From Franzmannia pantelleriensis (lineage in GTDB: Bacteria; Pseudomonadota; Gammaproteobacteria; Pseudomonadales; Halomonadaceae): a stretch of 64,000 bases of DNA. The position numbers and the translations under genes were made by a program. Each line of letters starts with the position of its first letter. The stretch's first letter is position 1. The notes under the pieces were generated by a model that saw nothing but the letters and a program-made list of their open reading frames with translations, was not told the DNA's origin and made no database searches. The stretch spans positions 1-64,000 of the forward strand of contig NZ_FNGH01000011.1 of assembly GCF_900102875.1 (NCBI RefSeq), written 5' to 3'. This document shows positions 10,112-18,997 of the stretch, in pieces.

Positions 10112-10963
10112 ATGAGGTTACGCGGTTCACTGATATGTGTGACGGCAGCCGCCTGGCTGCTGTTCCAGGGCATCGGTGCGGTCTATGCCGACCTGCCCGA
10201 GCTGTACGAGCGCGACCAGCTGCGGGTCTGCGCCGACGGCAACAACCTGCCGTTTACCAATAGCGCCGGTGAGGGCTTCGAGAACCGCATTGCCGAGCTG
10301 ATGGCCGACGATCTGGGCGTGCCGCTGCGCTACGTCTGGGCGCCGCAGGTCATGGGCTTCGTGCGCAATACCCTCGAACTGCGCGTCTGCGATGTAATGA
10401 TCGGGGTGGTGGCGGGCTACGAGCACCTCCAGAACACCAATGAATACTACCGGTCGGTGTATTCGCTGGTGGTGCCGGAGGATTTCGAGCATGAGATCAC
10501 CCGCCTCGATGACCCGGCACTCGAGGGGCTGGATATCGGCGTGGTCGCCGAGACGCCGCCCATCGTGCCGCTGCGGCGCAGCGGTGCCACGGTGCGCAAC
10601 TACCTGCTGCAGGTCGATACCCGCGAGCGCGCCCCAGTGCGTGATGCGGTCGATGATGTGGCCAGCGGCACTTTGGATGGCGCGGTGATCTGGGGGCCGA
10701 TGGCCGGCTACTTCGCCGCGCGTCACGATCCCCCTCTCAAGGTACTGCCGCTGCATGAAGATGACAGCGATGTGCGCCTGGACTTCCGCATTACCATGGG
10801 CATCCGCCGCGGCGAGCCGCAGTGGAAGGACTGGATCAACGACTTCATCGCCCGCCATCAGGACGAGATCAATGCCATTCTGGTGGAGTATCAGGTGCCG
10901 CTGCTCGATCGTCGCGGGGCGCTGATCGATCCGACCACGCTTGACGCGGAGGAGGCATCATGA
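10112..10963 (+). CDS. xoxJ: XoxJ/MxaJ-like periplasmic binding protein of quinoprotein dehydrogenase loci
   Basis: A 283-residue secreted protein of the bacterial extracellular solute-binding family 3 fold. Members sit beside quinoprotein dehydrogenases and are thought to help mature or activate them rather than import solutes. It has a signal peptide ending at about VYA-DL, then LRVCADGNNLPFTN and FENRIAELMADDLGV, which are typical. Cys pairs in RVCAD and RVCDV could form a disulfide. GGAGA precedes the ATG at 10112. The same frame is open far upstream through the cytochrome gene, which is a shadow. The 3' end overlaps the next gene in an ATGA. Confidence 0.87.
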   Translation: MRLRGSLICVTAAAWLLFQGIGAVYADLPELYERDQLRVCADGNNLPFTNSAGEGFENRIAELMADDLGVPLRYVWAPQVMGFVRNTLELRVCDVMIGVVAGYEHLQNTNEYYRSVYSLVVPEDFEHEITRLDDPALEGLDIGVVAETPPIVPLRRSGATVRNYLLQVDTRERAPVRDAVDDVASGTLDGAVIWGPMAGYFAARHDPPLKVLPLHEDDSDVRLDFRITMGIRRGEPQWKDWINDFIARHQDEINAILVEYQVPLLDRRGALIDPTTLDAEEAS

Positions 10964-11610
10964 ACAGCTCCCGTCCCTCCGCACTGATACTCAGCCTGCC
11001 GTTGGGCCTGCTGCTGGCGCTGGCATCGCCGCCCCCCGCTGAGGCCCAGCGTGCCGCTACCGGTCCTCCCGACTGGCCCTGCGTACAGCGCCTGGTGCCG
11101 GAGCTGGCCTGGGGCACTATCTGGACCGGACCTTCGCTGGATGAGGTCGAGGAGGCGTGGTACGACGACGAGGAGGTGGGCCGCGTGGTGCGCTATGCCA
11201 TGGCCCGCGAGACCCGCAGCGACGACGCCATGCAGAGGGTAAGCGAGTTCGTCGATAGCCTCGCCGCCGACGACCCCGCCGAACGCGAGGCGCGCCTGAC
11301 GCTGCTGTTCTCGGGCCTCTTCGAACTCACCCAGCGCGAGCGTAGCCGCACCATCGAGCGTATTCGGGGCGCGTCCCGCGCTCAGGTCGCGCGGCTCGAG
11401 AAGGTTGCCGAAATGGTCGACGAGCTCGAGGCACTGCGCGGCGAAGATGACATGGATCTGCAGCAGGAGGAGGAGCTTTCCAAGGCGCTGTTCTGGGAGC
11501 AGCGTACTTTCCAGACACGCCAGCAGTCGCTGCCGGCGCTGTGCGAGCAGCCCTATCTGCTCGAGGAACGGCTCGGCCAGATGGTACGCATCATCGACGC
11601 CGGGATGTAA
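10960..11610 (+). CDS. Secreted protein of unknown function in the quinoprotein run
   Basis: I do not recognise a named domain in this 216-residue protein. It has a clear signal peptide (about residues 1-29, ending AEA-QR), a Pro-Cys motif in DWPCVQRLVPEL and a second Cys in ALCEQPYLLEERL, which could form one disulfide. The rest is charged and mostly helical (ERSRTIERIRGASRAQVARLEKVAEMVDELEAL). It is translationally coupled to xoxJ by an ATGA overlap and followed by the ABC module, so it is probably a periplasmic accessory of the alcohol-oxidation system. That role is inferred from position only. Confidence 0.8.
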   Translation: MNSSRPSALILSLPLGLLLALASPPPAEAQRAATGPPDWPCVQRLVPELAWGTIWTGPSLDEVEEAWYDDEEVGRVVRYAMARETRSDDAMQRVSEFVDSLAADDPAEREARLTLLFSGLFELTQRERSRTIERIRGASRAQVARLEKVAEMVDELEALRGEDDMDLQQEEELSKALFWEQRTFQTRQQSLPALCEQPYLLEERLGQMVRIIDAGM

Positions 11611-11670
11611 GGCCGCCAAGGCGCGCTAACAACGACAATAGACGCGGGCGATCCCCGCTAGGGAGTGCAT

Positions 11671-12900
11671 ATGTGGGCTGATAACGTAGGGGCTCGCCCG
11701 CTGGCGGGCTGGCTGGTGGCGGGCTCGCTGGCCGCCAGCGTGGCGCTGGCGGGGCCGGTGCTGGCGCAGGACGAGGAGGTCGCCACCATCACCCTGGGCT
11801 ACCTGGGCATGGAGCGACCCGACGATCTCGAGCCGCTCTCGGTGCTCGACCCGGTGATCGACGATGACGGCGTGCAGGGCGCGCGCCTGGCGGTCAATGA
11901 TAACAACGCCACCGGCCAGTTTCTCGGCCAGGAGTTCGTGCTGGTCGAGGCGATGGTGGAGCCGGGCGGGGATGTGGCCGCCGGCCTCGAACAGCTGATC
12001 GAACAGGGCGCCGACTGGATTATCAGCGGGTTGAGTGCCGATGATCTCGGCACTGTGCTCGAGCACCAGTCGCTCGGCGAGCGGGTGGTGTTCAACGCCG
12101 CGGCACGCGATAACCACCTGCGCGGTGAGTCGTGCCACCCTCAGTTGTTCCACAGCGTGCCCAGCCGGCGCATGCTGGCCGATGCCCTGTCGCAGTTCCT
12201 TGGCTACAAGCAGTGGGACCGCTGGGGGCTGGTCTACGGCAACACCGATCAGGATCGGCTGTTCGCCGAGACCCTGCGCGAGTCCGCCGAACGCTACGGC
12301 CATGAGGTGGTCAGCGAGAAGATGTGGCCCTACGAGGCCATGGCGCGACGCTCCGAGGGCGGCTTTCACGATATCCAACGCGAGATTCCGGTGTTCCTCC
12401 AGGAGTTCGCCGAGCACGACGTGCTGGTGATCTCCGACGAGACCGACTACTTCGGCGAGTTCTTCCCCAACCAGACCTGGCTGCCGCGGCCGGTGGCCGG
12501 TACCCAGGGGCTAATGGCCACCGCCTGGCACCGCTCCCATGAATCCTGGGGGGCGGTGCAGCTGCAGCGGCGCTTCGAGCGGCTCGCCGAGCGCTGGATG
12601 ACGCCTCAGGACTTCGGCGCCTGGCTGGCGGTTCGCTCGCTGGGCGAGGCCGCCGCGCGCACCGGCTCGGTGGAACGCGCCGAGGTGATCGACTATATGC
12701 TCAGCGACGAGTTCGAGCTGGCCGGCTACCTGGGCTTCCCGGTCAGCTACCGCACCTGGAACCACCAGCTGCGCCAGCCGATCCTGATCAGCGGGCCGCG
12801 CATGGTGGCCTCGGTCTCGCCCCAGGAGGGCTATCTGCATCCGCGCACGCCGCTGGATGCCATGGGTGTCGACGAGGGGGAATCACAATGCCAATTCTAA
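11671..12900 (+). CDS. Periplasmic binding protein of the PQQ-alcohol-associated ABC system
   Basis: A 409-residue protein with a signal peptide (ending LAQ-DEE) and a type I periplasmic-binding fold like branched-chain amino-acid receptors: ITLGYLGMER at the mature N-terminus, GADWIISGLSADDL, and WGLVYGNTDQDRLFAETLRESAERYG. It matches in kind and order the family of ABC binding proteins found with PQQ-dependent alcohol dehydrogenases (as in TIGR03863; name from memory, no search run). The ligand is not known. GGGAG is 5 bases upstream of the ATG at 11671; a GTG two codons earlier is also open. It overlaps the next gene by 13 bases. Confidence 0.85.
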   Translation: MWADNVGARPLAGWLVAGSLAASVALAGPVLAQDEEVATITLGYLGMERPDDLEPLSVLDPVIDDDGVQGARLAVNDNNATGQFLGQEFVLVEAMVEPGGDVAAGLEQLIEQGADWIISGLSADDLGTVLEHQSLGERVVFNAAARDNHLRGESCHPQLFHSVPSRRMLADALSQFLGYKQWDRWGLVYGNTDQDRLFAETLRESAERYGHEVVSEKMWPYEAMARRSEGGFHDIQREIPVFLQEFAEHDVLVISDETDYFGEFFPNQTWLPRPVAGTQGLMATAWHRSHESWGAVQLQRRFERLAERWMTPQDFGAWLAVRSLGEAAARTGSVERAEVIDYMLSDEFELAGYLGFPVSYRTWNHQLRQPILISGPRMVASVSPQEGYLHPRTPLDAMGVDEGESQCQF

Positions 12901-13892
12901 GCCGCGAGACTGCCGCCATGTTCAAACCGACGCTCCTCGGGCTGGCGCTGGGCGCCCTGGCGCTGACCCCGCTGGTCGCCAGCGCCGAGCGTATCTTCGT
13001 CTCCAACGAGAAGGACAACACCATTTCGGTGATCGACGGCGCGAGCCTCGAGGTCATCGAGACCATCGACGTCGGCCGCCGGCCGCGCTCGATGGCCTTC
13101 AGCAGCGACGGCAGCGAGCTGTTCGTCGCCGTGGGCGACGACGAGGCGATCGACATGATCGATCTCGAGACGCTGCAGGTAGTGCGCAGCCAGGCCTCCG
13201 GCGAGGATCCCGAGGTGATCCGCGTCGACCCCAACCGACCCTACATCTACGTCTCCAATGAGGACGACAACATCGTCTCGGTGCTCGACTACGAGCGGCG
13301 CACCCTGGTTACCGAGATTCCGGTGGGCGTAGAGCCGGAGGGCCTCGGCATCAGCCCCGACGGCCGCTGGCTGGTCTCCACCACTGAGACCTCCAACATG
13401 GCGCATATCATCGACACCGAACTGATGGAGACCGTGCACCACCGGCTGGTGGGAGCGCGTCCGCGCCACGCCGAGTTCACCCACGACGGCAGCGAGGCCT
13501 GGGTCTCGGCGGAGATCGCCGCCACGGTGTCGATCATCGACATGGTCGACAGCTTCGACGTCGAGCACACCATTCGCTTCGATGTGCCCGGCGTGCCGCG
13601 TGAGACCGTGCAGGCGGTGGGCATCCAGCTTACCTCCGACGGTCGCTACGGCTTTGTCGCGCTGGGCCCCTCCAATCGCGTGGCGGTGGTCGACCAGCAG
13701 ACCTACGAGGTGCTCGACTATATCCTGGTCGGTCAGCGGGTCTGGCACCTGGCGCTCAACGAGGACGAGACGCGGCTCTACACCACCAACGGCGTCAGCG
13801 GCGATGTCACGGTGATCGATGTAGAGAGCCTCACCGCGCTGCAGTCGATACCGGTAGGGCGCTTCCCGTGGGGGGTGATCGTCCAGCCATGA
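12888..13892 (+). CDS. Secreted YVTN beta-propeller protein of the PQQ-alcohol locus
   Basis: A 334-residue secreted seven-blade-type propeller. The signal peptide ends VASA-ER. YVTN-style repeats recur: RIFVSNEKDNTISVID, YIYVSNEDDNIVSVLD, RLYTTNGVSGDVTVID, each followed by a VGxxPxG/A-type turn. Proteins of this type (TIGR03866 in memory) accompany PQQ-dependent catabolism loci. No PQQ-binding Trp-docking set is evident, so it is more likely a binding or scaffold protein than an enzyme. GAGGGGGA precedes the ATG at 12888; a later ATG at 12918 would also leave a good signal peptide. Confidence 0.85.
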   Translation: MPILSRETAAMFKPTLLGLALGALALTPLVASAERIFVSNEKDNTISVIDGASLEVIETIDVGRRPRSMAFSSDGSELFVAVGDDEAIDMIDLETLQVVRSQASGEDPEVIRVDPNRPYIYVSNEDDNIVSVLDYERRTLVTEIPVGVEPEGLGISPDGRWLVSTTETSNMAHIIDTELMETVHHRLVGARPRHAEFTHDGSEAWVSAEIAATVSIIDMVDSFDVEHTIRFDVPGVPRETVQAVGIQLTSDGRYGFVALGPSNRVAVVDQQTYEVLDYILVGQRVWHLALNEDETRLYTTNGVSGDVTVIDVESLTALQSIPVGRFPWGVIVQP

Positions 13893-14653
13893 CGGTGGGC
13901 GAGAGCACAGAGGTTCCCGCGCTCGAGGTGGAAGGGCTGAGCTTCAGCTACAGCGGCAAGCCGGTGTTGCAGGAGGTTGGCCTGCGCCTCGAGGCGGGGC
14001 AGTTCACGGTCTTGCTGGGCCCCAACGGGGCCGGCAAGACCACCCTGTTTTCGCTGATCACGCGGCTCTACGACCGCCGCGTGGGCAGCATTCGCGTCGG
14101 CGGCTTCGAGCTGCGGCGGGATGCCGTGGCGGCCCACGCGCGGATGGGCGTGGTGTTCCAGCAGCCGACCCTGGATCTCGATCTCACGGTGCGACAGAAC
14201 CTCACCTATCACGCCGCCCTGCACGGCATGGGCCCTCGTGAGGCGCGGCGGCGTGCCGAGGAGCAGTTGCAGCGGGTGGGGTTGGGCGAGGCGCTCAAGA
14301 CGCGGGTGCGCCAGCTCTCCGGCGGCCAGCGGCGGCGGGTGGAGATTGCCCGTGGCCTGCTGCACCGACCGCGCCTGCTGCTGCTGGATGAGCCCACCGT
14401 GGGGCTGGATATTGCCGCGCGCCGCGATCTGGTCGAGCGGGTCCACCGGCTGTGCGTGGACGAGGGCGTGGCGGTGCTGTGGGCCACCCACCTGATCGAC
14501 GAGGTCTACCCGGACGACCGTGTGGTGGTGCTCGACGCCGGACGGGTGCGCGCCAGCGGCAGCGTCAGCGAGGTGCTGGCATCCAGCGGTGCCACCAGTA
14601 TCGGCGAGGCCTTCGACACCCTGACCCGCGGTCCCACCGAGGTGGCCACATGA
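13889..14653 (+). CDS. ABC transporter ATP-binding protein of the PQQ-alcohol locus
   Basis: A 254-residue ABC-2-type ATPase on the cytoplasmic side. Walker A is LGPNGAGKTTL, the Q-loop is VVFQQPTLDLDLTV, the signature is LSGGQRRRVEIARGL, Walker B is LLLLDEPTVGLD and the switch His is in WATHLIDEV. The start at 13889 overlaps the propeller gene stop in an ATGA, so it is preferred over an in-frame start 7 codons upstream. Together with the permease that follows it should energise a transporter whose substrate is unknown; export is as likely as import, given the ABC-2 class. Confidence 0.92.
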   Translation: MTVGESTEVPALEVEGLSFSYSGKPVLQEVGLRLEAGQFTVLLGPNGAGKTTLFSLITRLYDRRVGSIRVGGFELRRDAVAAHARMGVVFQQPTLDLDLTVRQNLTYHAALHGMGPREARRRAEEQLQRVGLGEALKTRVRQLSGGQRRRVEIARGLLHRPRLLLLDEPTVGLDIAARRDLVERVHRLCVDEGVAVLWATHLIDEVYPDDRVVVLDAGRVRASGSVSEVLASSGATSIGEAFDTLTRGPTEVAT

Positions 14654-15453
14654 ACCGCTACCTGCACTGCCTGCGCGGCGTGGTCAGCCGCGAATTGCTG
14701 CGCTTCCTGCACCAGCGCACGCGCTTCGTGGCGGCGCTGGTGCGGCCGCTGATCTGGCTGTTCGTGTTCGCCGCCGGCTTTCGCATGGCGCTGGGCGTGG
14801 CGATGACCGACCCCTACAAGACCTACATCCTGTATGAGGTCTATATCATCCCCGGCCTGGTGGGCATGATTCAGCTGTTCAACGGCATGCAGAGTTCGCT
14901 GTCGATGGTCTACGACCGCGAGATGGGCAGCATGCGCGTGCTGCTAGTCAGCCCCTTCCCGCGCTGGTACCTGCTGCTGTGCAAGCTACTGGCGGGGACC
15001 ATGGTGTCGATCGTGCAGGTCTATGTGTTCCTGACTATCGCCTGGTTCTACGGCATCAAGGCGCCGCCGATGGGCTACCTGTGGATCCTGCCGGCGCTGG
15101 TGGTCACCGGCTTCATGGTCGGCGCCCTGGGCATGCTGCTGTCGACCTTCGTCAAGCAGCTGGAGAACTTCGCCGGGGTGATGAACTTCGTAATCTTTCC
15201 GATGTTCTTCCTCTCCTCGGCGCTCTATCCGCTGTGGCGGATCCGCGAGGGCAGCTATCTGGTCTATCAGATCGCTTCGCTCAACCCCTTCACCTACGCT
15301 GTGGAGATGATTCGCTTCGCGCTCTATGAGCAGCTCAACGTTGATGCGGTGCTGATCGTGGCGGCCACGACCCTGGTGCTATTGGCGCTGGCGATTCTGG
15401 GCTATAACCCGGCACGGGGCATGATGGCGCGCAAGGGTGGCGGCGGAGAGTAA
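14650..15453 (+). CDS. ABC-2-type transporter permease of the PQQ-alcohol locus
   Basis: A 267-residue inner-membrane permease with about six hydrophobic segments. It starts MNRYLHCLRGVVSRELLRF and contains the ABC-2 features SMVYDREMGSMRVLLVSPFPRW and LSSALYPLWRI. It is coupled to the ATPase by an ATGA overlap. Similar permeases occur beside pedE/exaA-type alcohol dehydrogenases in pseudomonads, with unknown substrate. The C-terminus is short and basic (ARGMMARKGGGGE). It ends only 6 bases before the convergent cytochrome gene. Confidence 0.9.
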   Translation: MNRYLHCLRGVVSRELLRFLHQRTRFVAALVRPLIWLFVFAAGFRMALGVAMTDPYKTYILYEVYIIPGLVGMIQLFNGMQSSLSMVYDREMGSMRVLLVSPFPRWYLLLCKLLAGTMVSIVQVYVFLTIAWFYGIKAPPMGYLWILPALVVTGFMVGALGMLLSTFVKQLENFAGVMNFVIFPMFFLSSALYPLWRIREGSYLVYQIASLNPFTYAVEMIRFALYEQLNVDAVLIVAATTLVLLALAILGYNPARGMMARKGGGGE

Positions 15454-15459
15454 GAGTGA

Positions 15460-15849
15460 CTATTGCGCTTCCTGCTGGGCTTCGAGATAGCGGATCACCG
15501 CCTGGCGCGGGGCCTCATCCAGCCCCCACAGCACCATGCGGTTACCCGGCAGCAGCCCCTCGGGGTCGGCCAGGAAGGCGTCCAGCATCTCGGCATCCCA
15601 GTGGAAGTCTTGCGCGTCCAGCGCGGTGGAGTAGTCGAAATCCTCGAGGCCGCCTACCGGGCGGCCGATCACCTCGAACAGGCTTGGGCCGGCGCGATGT
15701 ACGCCCTCCTGCAGCGCATGGCAGCCGAAGCAGTGGTTGCGGAAGACGCGTTCGCCTTCGCGAACATCGTCGGCCAGCGCCGGCAGCGCTGCGCTGGCGG
15801 TCAGCACGGCAAGCGGCAGCCAGGCACCCGGGCAGCGGGATAGGGGCAT
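15460..15849 (-). CDS. Small secreted cytochrome c of the alcohol-oxidation island
   Basis: A 129-residue class I cytochrome c. Signal peptide to about LPALA-DD, haem site CFGCH in FRNHCFGCHALQEG, and PSLFEVIGRPVG after it. The likely axial Met is in LPGNRMVLWGL. It resembles the c550-type cytochromes (PedF/ExaB-like) that accept electrons from PQQ dehydrogenases. It faces the ABC module and is read together with the upstream small Cys-rich gene (20-base gap). It would be a second possible electron acceptor besides the 9511 cytochrome. Confidence 0.87.
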   Translation of the reverse strand: MPLSRCPGAWLPLAVLTASAALPALADDVREGERVFRNHCFGCHALQEGVHRAGPSLFEVIGRPVGGLEDFDYSTALDAQDFHWDAEMLDAFLADPEGLLPGNRMVLWGLDEAPRQAVIRYLEAQQEAQ

Positions 15850-15869
15850 CGCGTCAGCGCTCCTTGGGG

Positions 15870-16238
15870 TCAGAAGCAGCGCAGGTCGGCTTCGGCCTGG
15901 GCACTGCGGAACTGGCGCACCTGATCCTGTAGGCCGCGCTCGGTGCGGAATAGCACGCCGAGCTCGCCGCGCTGGTCGTTCATGCGCATCACGGTTTCGA
16001 CGGACTCGTACTCTTCATAGGGAATCAGCTCGGCGATCACGTCGATGCTGCATGAGCACTGTTGCATTACCAGATGGTTCTGGCCGTTGGCGGCCATACA
16101 ACCGAGCACGTAGTCGACGCGGGTCGAGGTGGGATAGTCGTTGGCCATTGCCAGCGGCGCGGCAAACAGCAGCCCAGCAAGCAGCGCGAACGCTGCAGGC
16201 CGTGATGTGGCGTGGCGCATCTTGTTGTTATGGCGCAT
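15870..16238 (-). CDS. Small secreted Cys-rich protein of unknown function
   Basis: No domain I can name. 122 residues: signal peptide to about AMA-ND, then GCMAANGQNH, QQCSCSIDVIAELIPYEEYES and a C-terminal LRCF. The four cysteines in the mature chain suggest two disulfides in the periplasm. GAGG is upstream of the ATG at 16238; an alternative ATG is 6 codons in. It lies directly upstream of the cytochrome c gene on the same strand, so it may help that cytochrome or the dehydrogenase. This link is positional only. Confidence 0.75.
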   Translation of the reverse strand: MRHNNKMRHATSRPAAFALLAGLLFAAPLAMANDYPTSTRVDYVLGCMAANGQNHLVMQQCSCSIDVIAELIPYEEYESVETVMRMNDQRGELGVLFRTERGLQDQVRQFRSAQAEADLRCF

Positions 16239-16349
16239 GCAGTACCTCGGGTGAGTGGCGTGATATCACCCTTTAACGTTATGTCAGGCGCGGCGCTTTC
16301 GCCAGCGTCGATCACTCACCGAGGAGACCTGGCGCTTAGGCACTATCGC

Positions 16350-16697
16350 CTAGCGTGACCGCCGCTGCTCGGGCGCGTCCTTGACCTCGTAGTCGCCCTC
16401 CAGCACCTGCTGATGGTGCGTATGCCGTTCGGCTCGGCCGCTGCCAATGTCCTGGGCCTGTTCGGCGCGCATGCGCTCCATGCGTTTCTTCATGCGGTGG
16501 CGCATAAACGGCAGCATGGCCCAGCCGACCAGCAGGAAGAACAGGCCGATGACGGTACCCACGATCATCAGGGTGCCGAACAGCAGCCAGGTGAAGAACA
16601 GGCGCAGGCCGCTGGGCCGGCCCTGGCGGGCGCGTTCCCGCCACTGCTGGGCGGCCTGCCAGGCGGGGTTGTCGCGCGGGTCTCGAGAGTTGGGCAT
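16350..16697 (-). CDS. Small membrane protein of unknown function
   Basis: 115 residues with a basic, hydrophilic N-terminus, one long or two short hydrophobic segments (LFFTWLLFGTLMIVGTVIG and FFLLVGWAMLPF) and a charged tail rich in Arg, Met, Gln and His. No catalytic motif is visible. It stands alone between the oxidation island and azlD; no operon is evident. The coding frame has the local codon bias, which supports a real gene. Confidence 0.65.
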   Translation of the reverse strand: MPNSRDPRDNPAWQAAQQWRERARQGRPSGLRLFFTWLLFGTLMIVGTVIGLFFLLVGWAMLPFMRHRMKKRMERMRAEQAQDIGSGRAERHTHHQQVLEGDYEVKDAPEQRRSR

Positions 16698-16770
16698 TAG
16701 CGGCTCCGGAAAAGCATCAAGTTGAGCGTGTGGCTATTGGAAGTCACCCGCCGCGGATCGTTCCGCACAG

Positions 16771-17079
16771 CTAGATAAGCCGCCAGCCGGCGGCGGTGGC
16801 GATACCGGCGGCAATCGCCAGCAGCGGCTTGCGACTGGCGAGCATCACGACGAAGGTGGCAACCAGCGCCAGCCGGGCGCCCCAGTCGCCATAGACGGCC
16901 ATCGGCGTGATCACCGCCACCAGCACCGAGCCAGCCATGGCGTTGATAAAGCGCTCGACCCGCGGGCCGATGGGCACCCGCGACATCACCAGCACCCCGC
17001 CGCTACGTGTTAGGTAGGTGACCAGTGACATGATCAGGATGGCCAATATGGCGCCGAGTGGCGTTAGCGGCAGGCTCAT
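16771..17079 (-). CDS. azlD: AzlD-family membrane protein (small subunit of an amino-acid exporter)
   Basis: 102 residues with about four hydrophobic helices. TYLTRSGGVLVMSR near the N-terminus, and the RFINAMAGSVLVAVITP segment, are typical of AzlD. AzlC and AzlD together form an exporter for branched-chain or related amino acids in the inner membrane. The start overlaps the azlC stop in an ATGA, so the pair is coupled. Length is normal. Confidence 0.9.
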   Translation of the reverse strand: MSLPLTPLGAILAILIMSLVTYLTRSGGVLVMSRVPIGPRVERFINAMAGSVLVAVITPMAVYGDWGARLALVATFVVMLASRKPLLAIAAGIATAAGWRLI

Positions 17080-17786
17080 GGCGAGCCCTCCTTGGGTTTG
17101 CTGCGCGGCGGTATCAGCAACCCGGCGATGCCGCCGGCCAGGGCGCCGACGATGACATGGGAGTTCTCAGGCAGCCAGGCCAATGCAGCGAGGGCGGCCA
17201 GCGCCGCAGCAGCCCAGGGCACCAGCACGCCGAGGTCGAGCTTGCCGCCCACCAGCATCGCCAGCAGGAAGCAGCCCATGATCACGTCGAGGCCGAAGCG
17301 TTCGGGCTCGCTGATACCGCTCCCGAACACCACGCCGAGCAGGGTGCCGAGCATCCACGCCAGCCACAGCGCGATACCGCCGCCCACCAGCATGCCGACA
17401 TTGGTCTCGCCGCGGCGGTAATCGGCGGCGGCCATGGCCCAGTTGGAGTCGCTCATCAGTGCCAGGCTGGCGTAGCGCTGGCGCACCGGCAGATGACGCA
17501 GCCAGGGGTAAAGGGCGGCGCCCATCAGCAGGTGGCGGGCGTTGATGGCGAAGGTTGAAGCGATCAGTGCGATCAGCGGAATCTGTGGCCCCCACAGCTC
17601 GAGGGCGGCGAACTGCGAGGCGCCGGCGAATACCATGCCGCTCATCAGCAGCGTCTCGAGTCCTGACAGCCCGCGCTGGATCGCTGCCACGCCAAACGCC
17701 AGGCCGAAAGCGATCACGAACAGCGACAGCGGCGCCATGCGCTTAAGGCCCTTGAGGGTGCCCGGCCAGTCGAGCCGGGCGCTCAT
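17076..17786 (-). CDS. azlC: AzlC-family transporter (large subunit of an amino-acid exporter)
   Basis: 236 residues with about seven hydrophobic segments. [16 protein letters not shown] and [18 protein letters not shown] are family hallmarks. It partners AzlD directly downstream. The gene starts at 17786, inside the stop region of the LLM oxidoreductase (ATGA overlap). A longer open frame reading upstream is a shadow of that gene. Azl transporters are often near LysR or Lrp regulators; none is adjacent here. Confidence 0.92.
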   Translation of the reverse strand: MSARLDWPGTLKGLKRMAPLSLFVIAFGLAFGVAAIQRGLSGLETLLMSGMVFAGASQFAALELWGPQIPLIALIASTFAINARHLLMGAALYPWLRHLPVRQRYASLALMSDSNWAMAAADYRRGETNVGMLVGGGIALWLAWMLGTLLGVVFGSGISEPERFGLDVIMGCFLLAMLVGGKLDLGVLVPWAAAALAALAALAWLPENSHVIVGALAGGIAGLLIPPRSKPKEGSP

Positions 17787-18778
17787 GCCTGCCAGGCCTC
17801 GGCGACCAGCGACAGGCTGTGCAGGCGGTCCTCCTGGGCGTAGACATCGGTGGTCATGATCAGCTCGTCGGCGCCGGTGCGGGCGACGAACTCGCTGAGC
17901 TGCTCGCGGACTGTCTCGGGGCCGCCGATCACCGCGGCCCCCAGGAACTGGCTCACCTGGGCCTGCTCCATGGGCGACCAGTCGAGCTGCTCCTGGGGTG
18001 GCTGGGCGCGAGTGCTGCGGCCGCGGATCAGATTGAGGAACTTCTGCCGCGCGGTGCTGGCCAGGTAGTCGGCATAGGCGTCGCTCTCGGCGGCGATCAC
18101 CGGCAGACCAACCATCGCGTAAGGCGCGTCGAGCACCGCCGAGGGGCGGAAGTTGTCGCGGTAAAGGCGCAGTGCCTCGTGCAGGTAGCCGGGGGCGAAC
18201 TGCGCGGCAAAGGCGAACGGCAGCCCCAGCTTGGCGGCCAGCTGGGCGCTGTAGCCGCTGGAGCCGAGCAGCCACAGCGGTACCCGGGTGCCCTGACCGG
18301 GAATCGCCCGCACCCGCTGGCCGGGCTGGGCGTCGTCCAGGTAGCCGGCGAGCTCTTCGAGGCGCTGAGGGAAGTCGTCGACCCCGGCGTGGGAGTGGCG
18401 GCGCAGAGCGGCCATGGTGGCGCCGTCGGAGCCCGGCGCACGGCCCAGCCCGAGGTCGATGCGCCCGGGGTAGAGCGTCTCCAGGGTGCCGAACTGCTCG
18501 GCGACCACCAGCGGCGGGTGGTTGGGCAGCATGATGCCGCCGCTGCCGACGCGGATGTGCTGGGTCGCCCCGGCAATATGACCAATCAGCACCGCGGTCG
18601 CGGCGCTGGCGATACCGTCGATGCTGTGGTGTTCGGCGAGCCAGTAGCGGGTGAAACCGAGCGCCTCGGCGTGTCGGGCGGTGGCCACGCTGTCCGCGAA
18701 GCTGTCGGCGATGCTGCCGCCGTGGCGAATCGCCGCCAGGTCGAGCACCGAGAGGCGGGTGGTGGCGAGTTGGCTCAT
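17783..18778 (-). CDS. LLM-class (luciferase-like) flavin-dependent oxidoreductase
   Basis: 331 residues, single-component luciferase-like TIM barrel. It starts [17 protein letters not shown] and has [50 protein letters not shown], the classic signature of the YhbW-like group. FMN/FMNH2 binding is expected; the oxidised substrate is unknown. It is first in a coupled run with azlC and azlD, which is unusual company and may mean that the three genes are only co-transcribed. Confidence 0.9.
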   Translation of the reverse strand: MSQLATTRLSVLDLAAIRHGGSIADSFADSVATARHAEALGFTRYWLAEHHSIDGIASAATAVLIGHIAGATQHIRVGSGGIMLPNHPPLVVAEQFGTLETLYPGRIDLGLGRAPGSDGATMAALRRHSHAGVDDFPQRLEELAGYLDDAQPGQRVRAIPGQGTRVPLWLLGSSGYSAQLAAKLGLPFAFAAQFAPGYLHEALRLYRDNFRPSAVLDAPYAMVGLPVIAAESDAYADYLASTARQKFLNLIRGRSTRAQPPQEQLDWSPMEQAQVSQFLGAAVIGGPETVREQLSEFVARTGADELIMTTDVYAQEDRLHSLSLVAEAWQA

Positions 18779-18997
18779 GGGTCCCCCGGGAAAGTCATTA
18801 GCGTGCTTGCTATCTATTACCTCCTTATGGGGGTGGCCGATATATTTTGCAAATGCTTTGTGTCTCGGCCTGCCCCTGGCGTCCCTCGCGCGATTGGCCG
18901 GGGACGACTTCTTGCGGCACCTCGGCGGCGGGTGTTACTGCTAGAGGGGTATGCTAGGTTGTACAGAAATGTGACAAATCGATAGGGAGTGTCGTAT

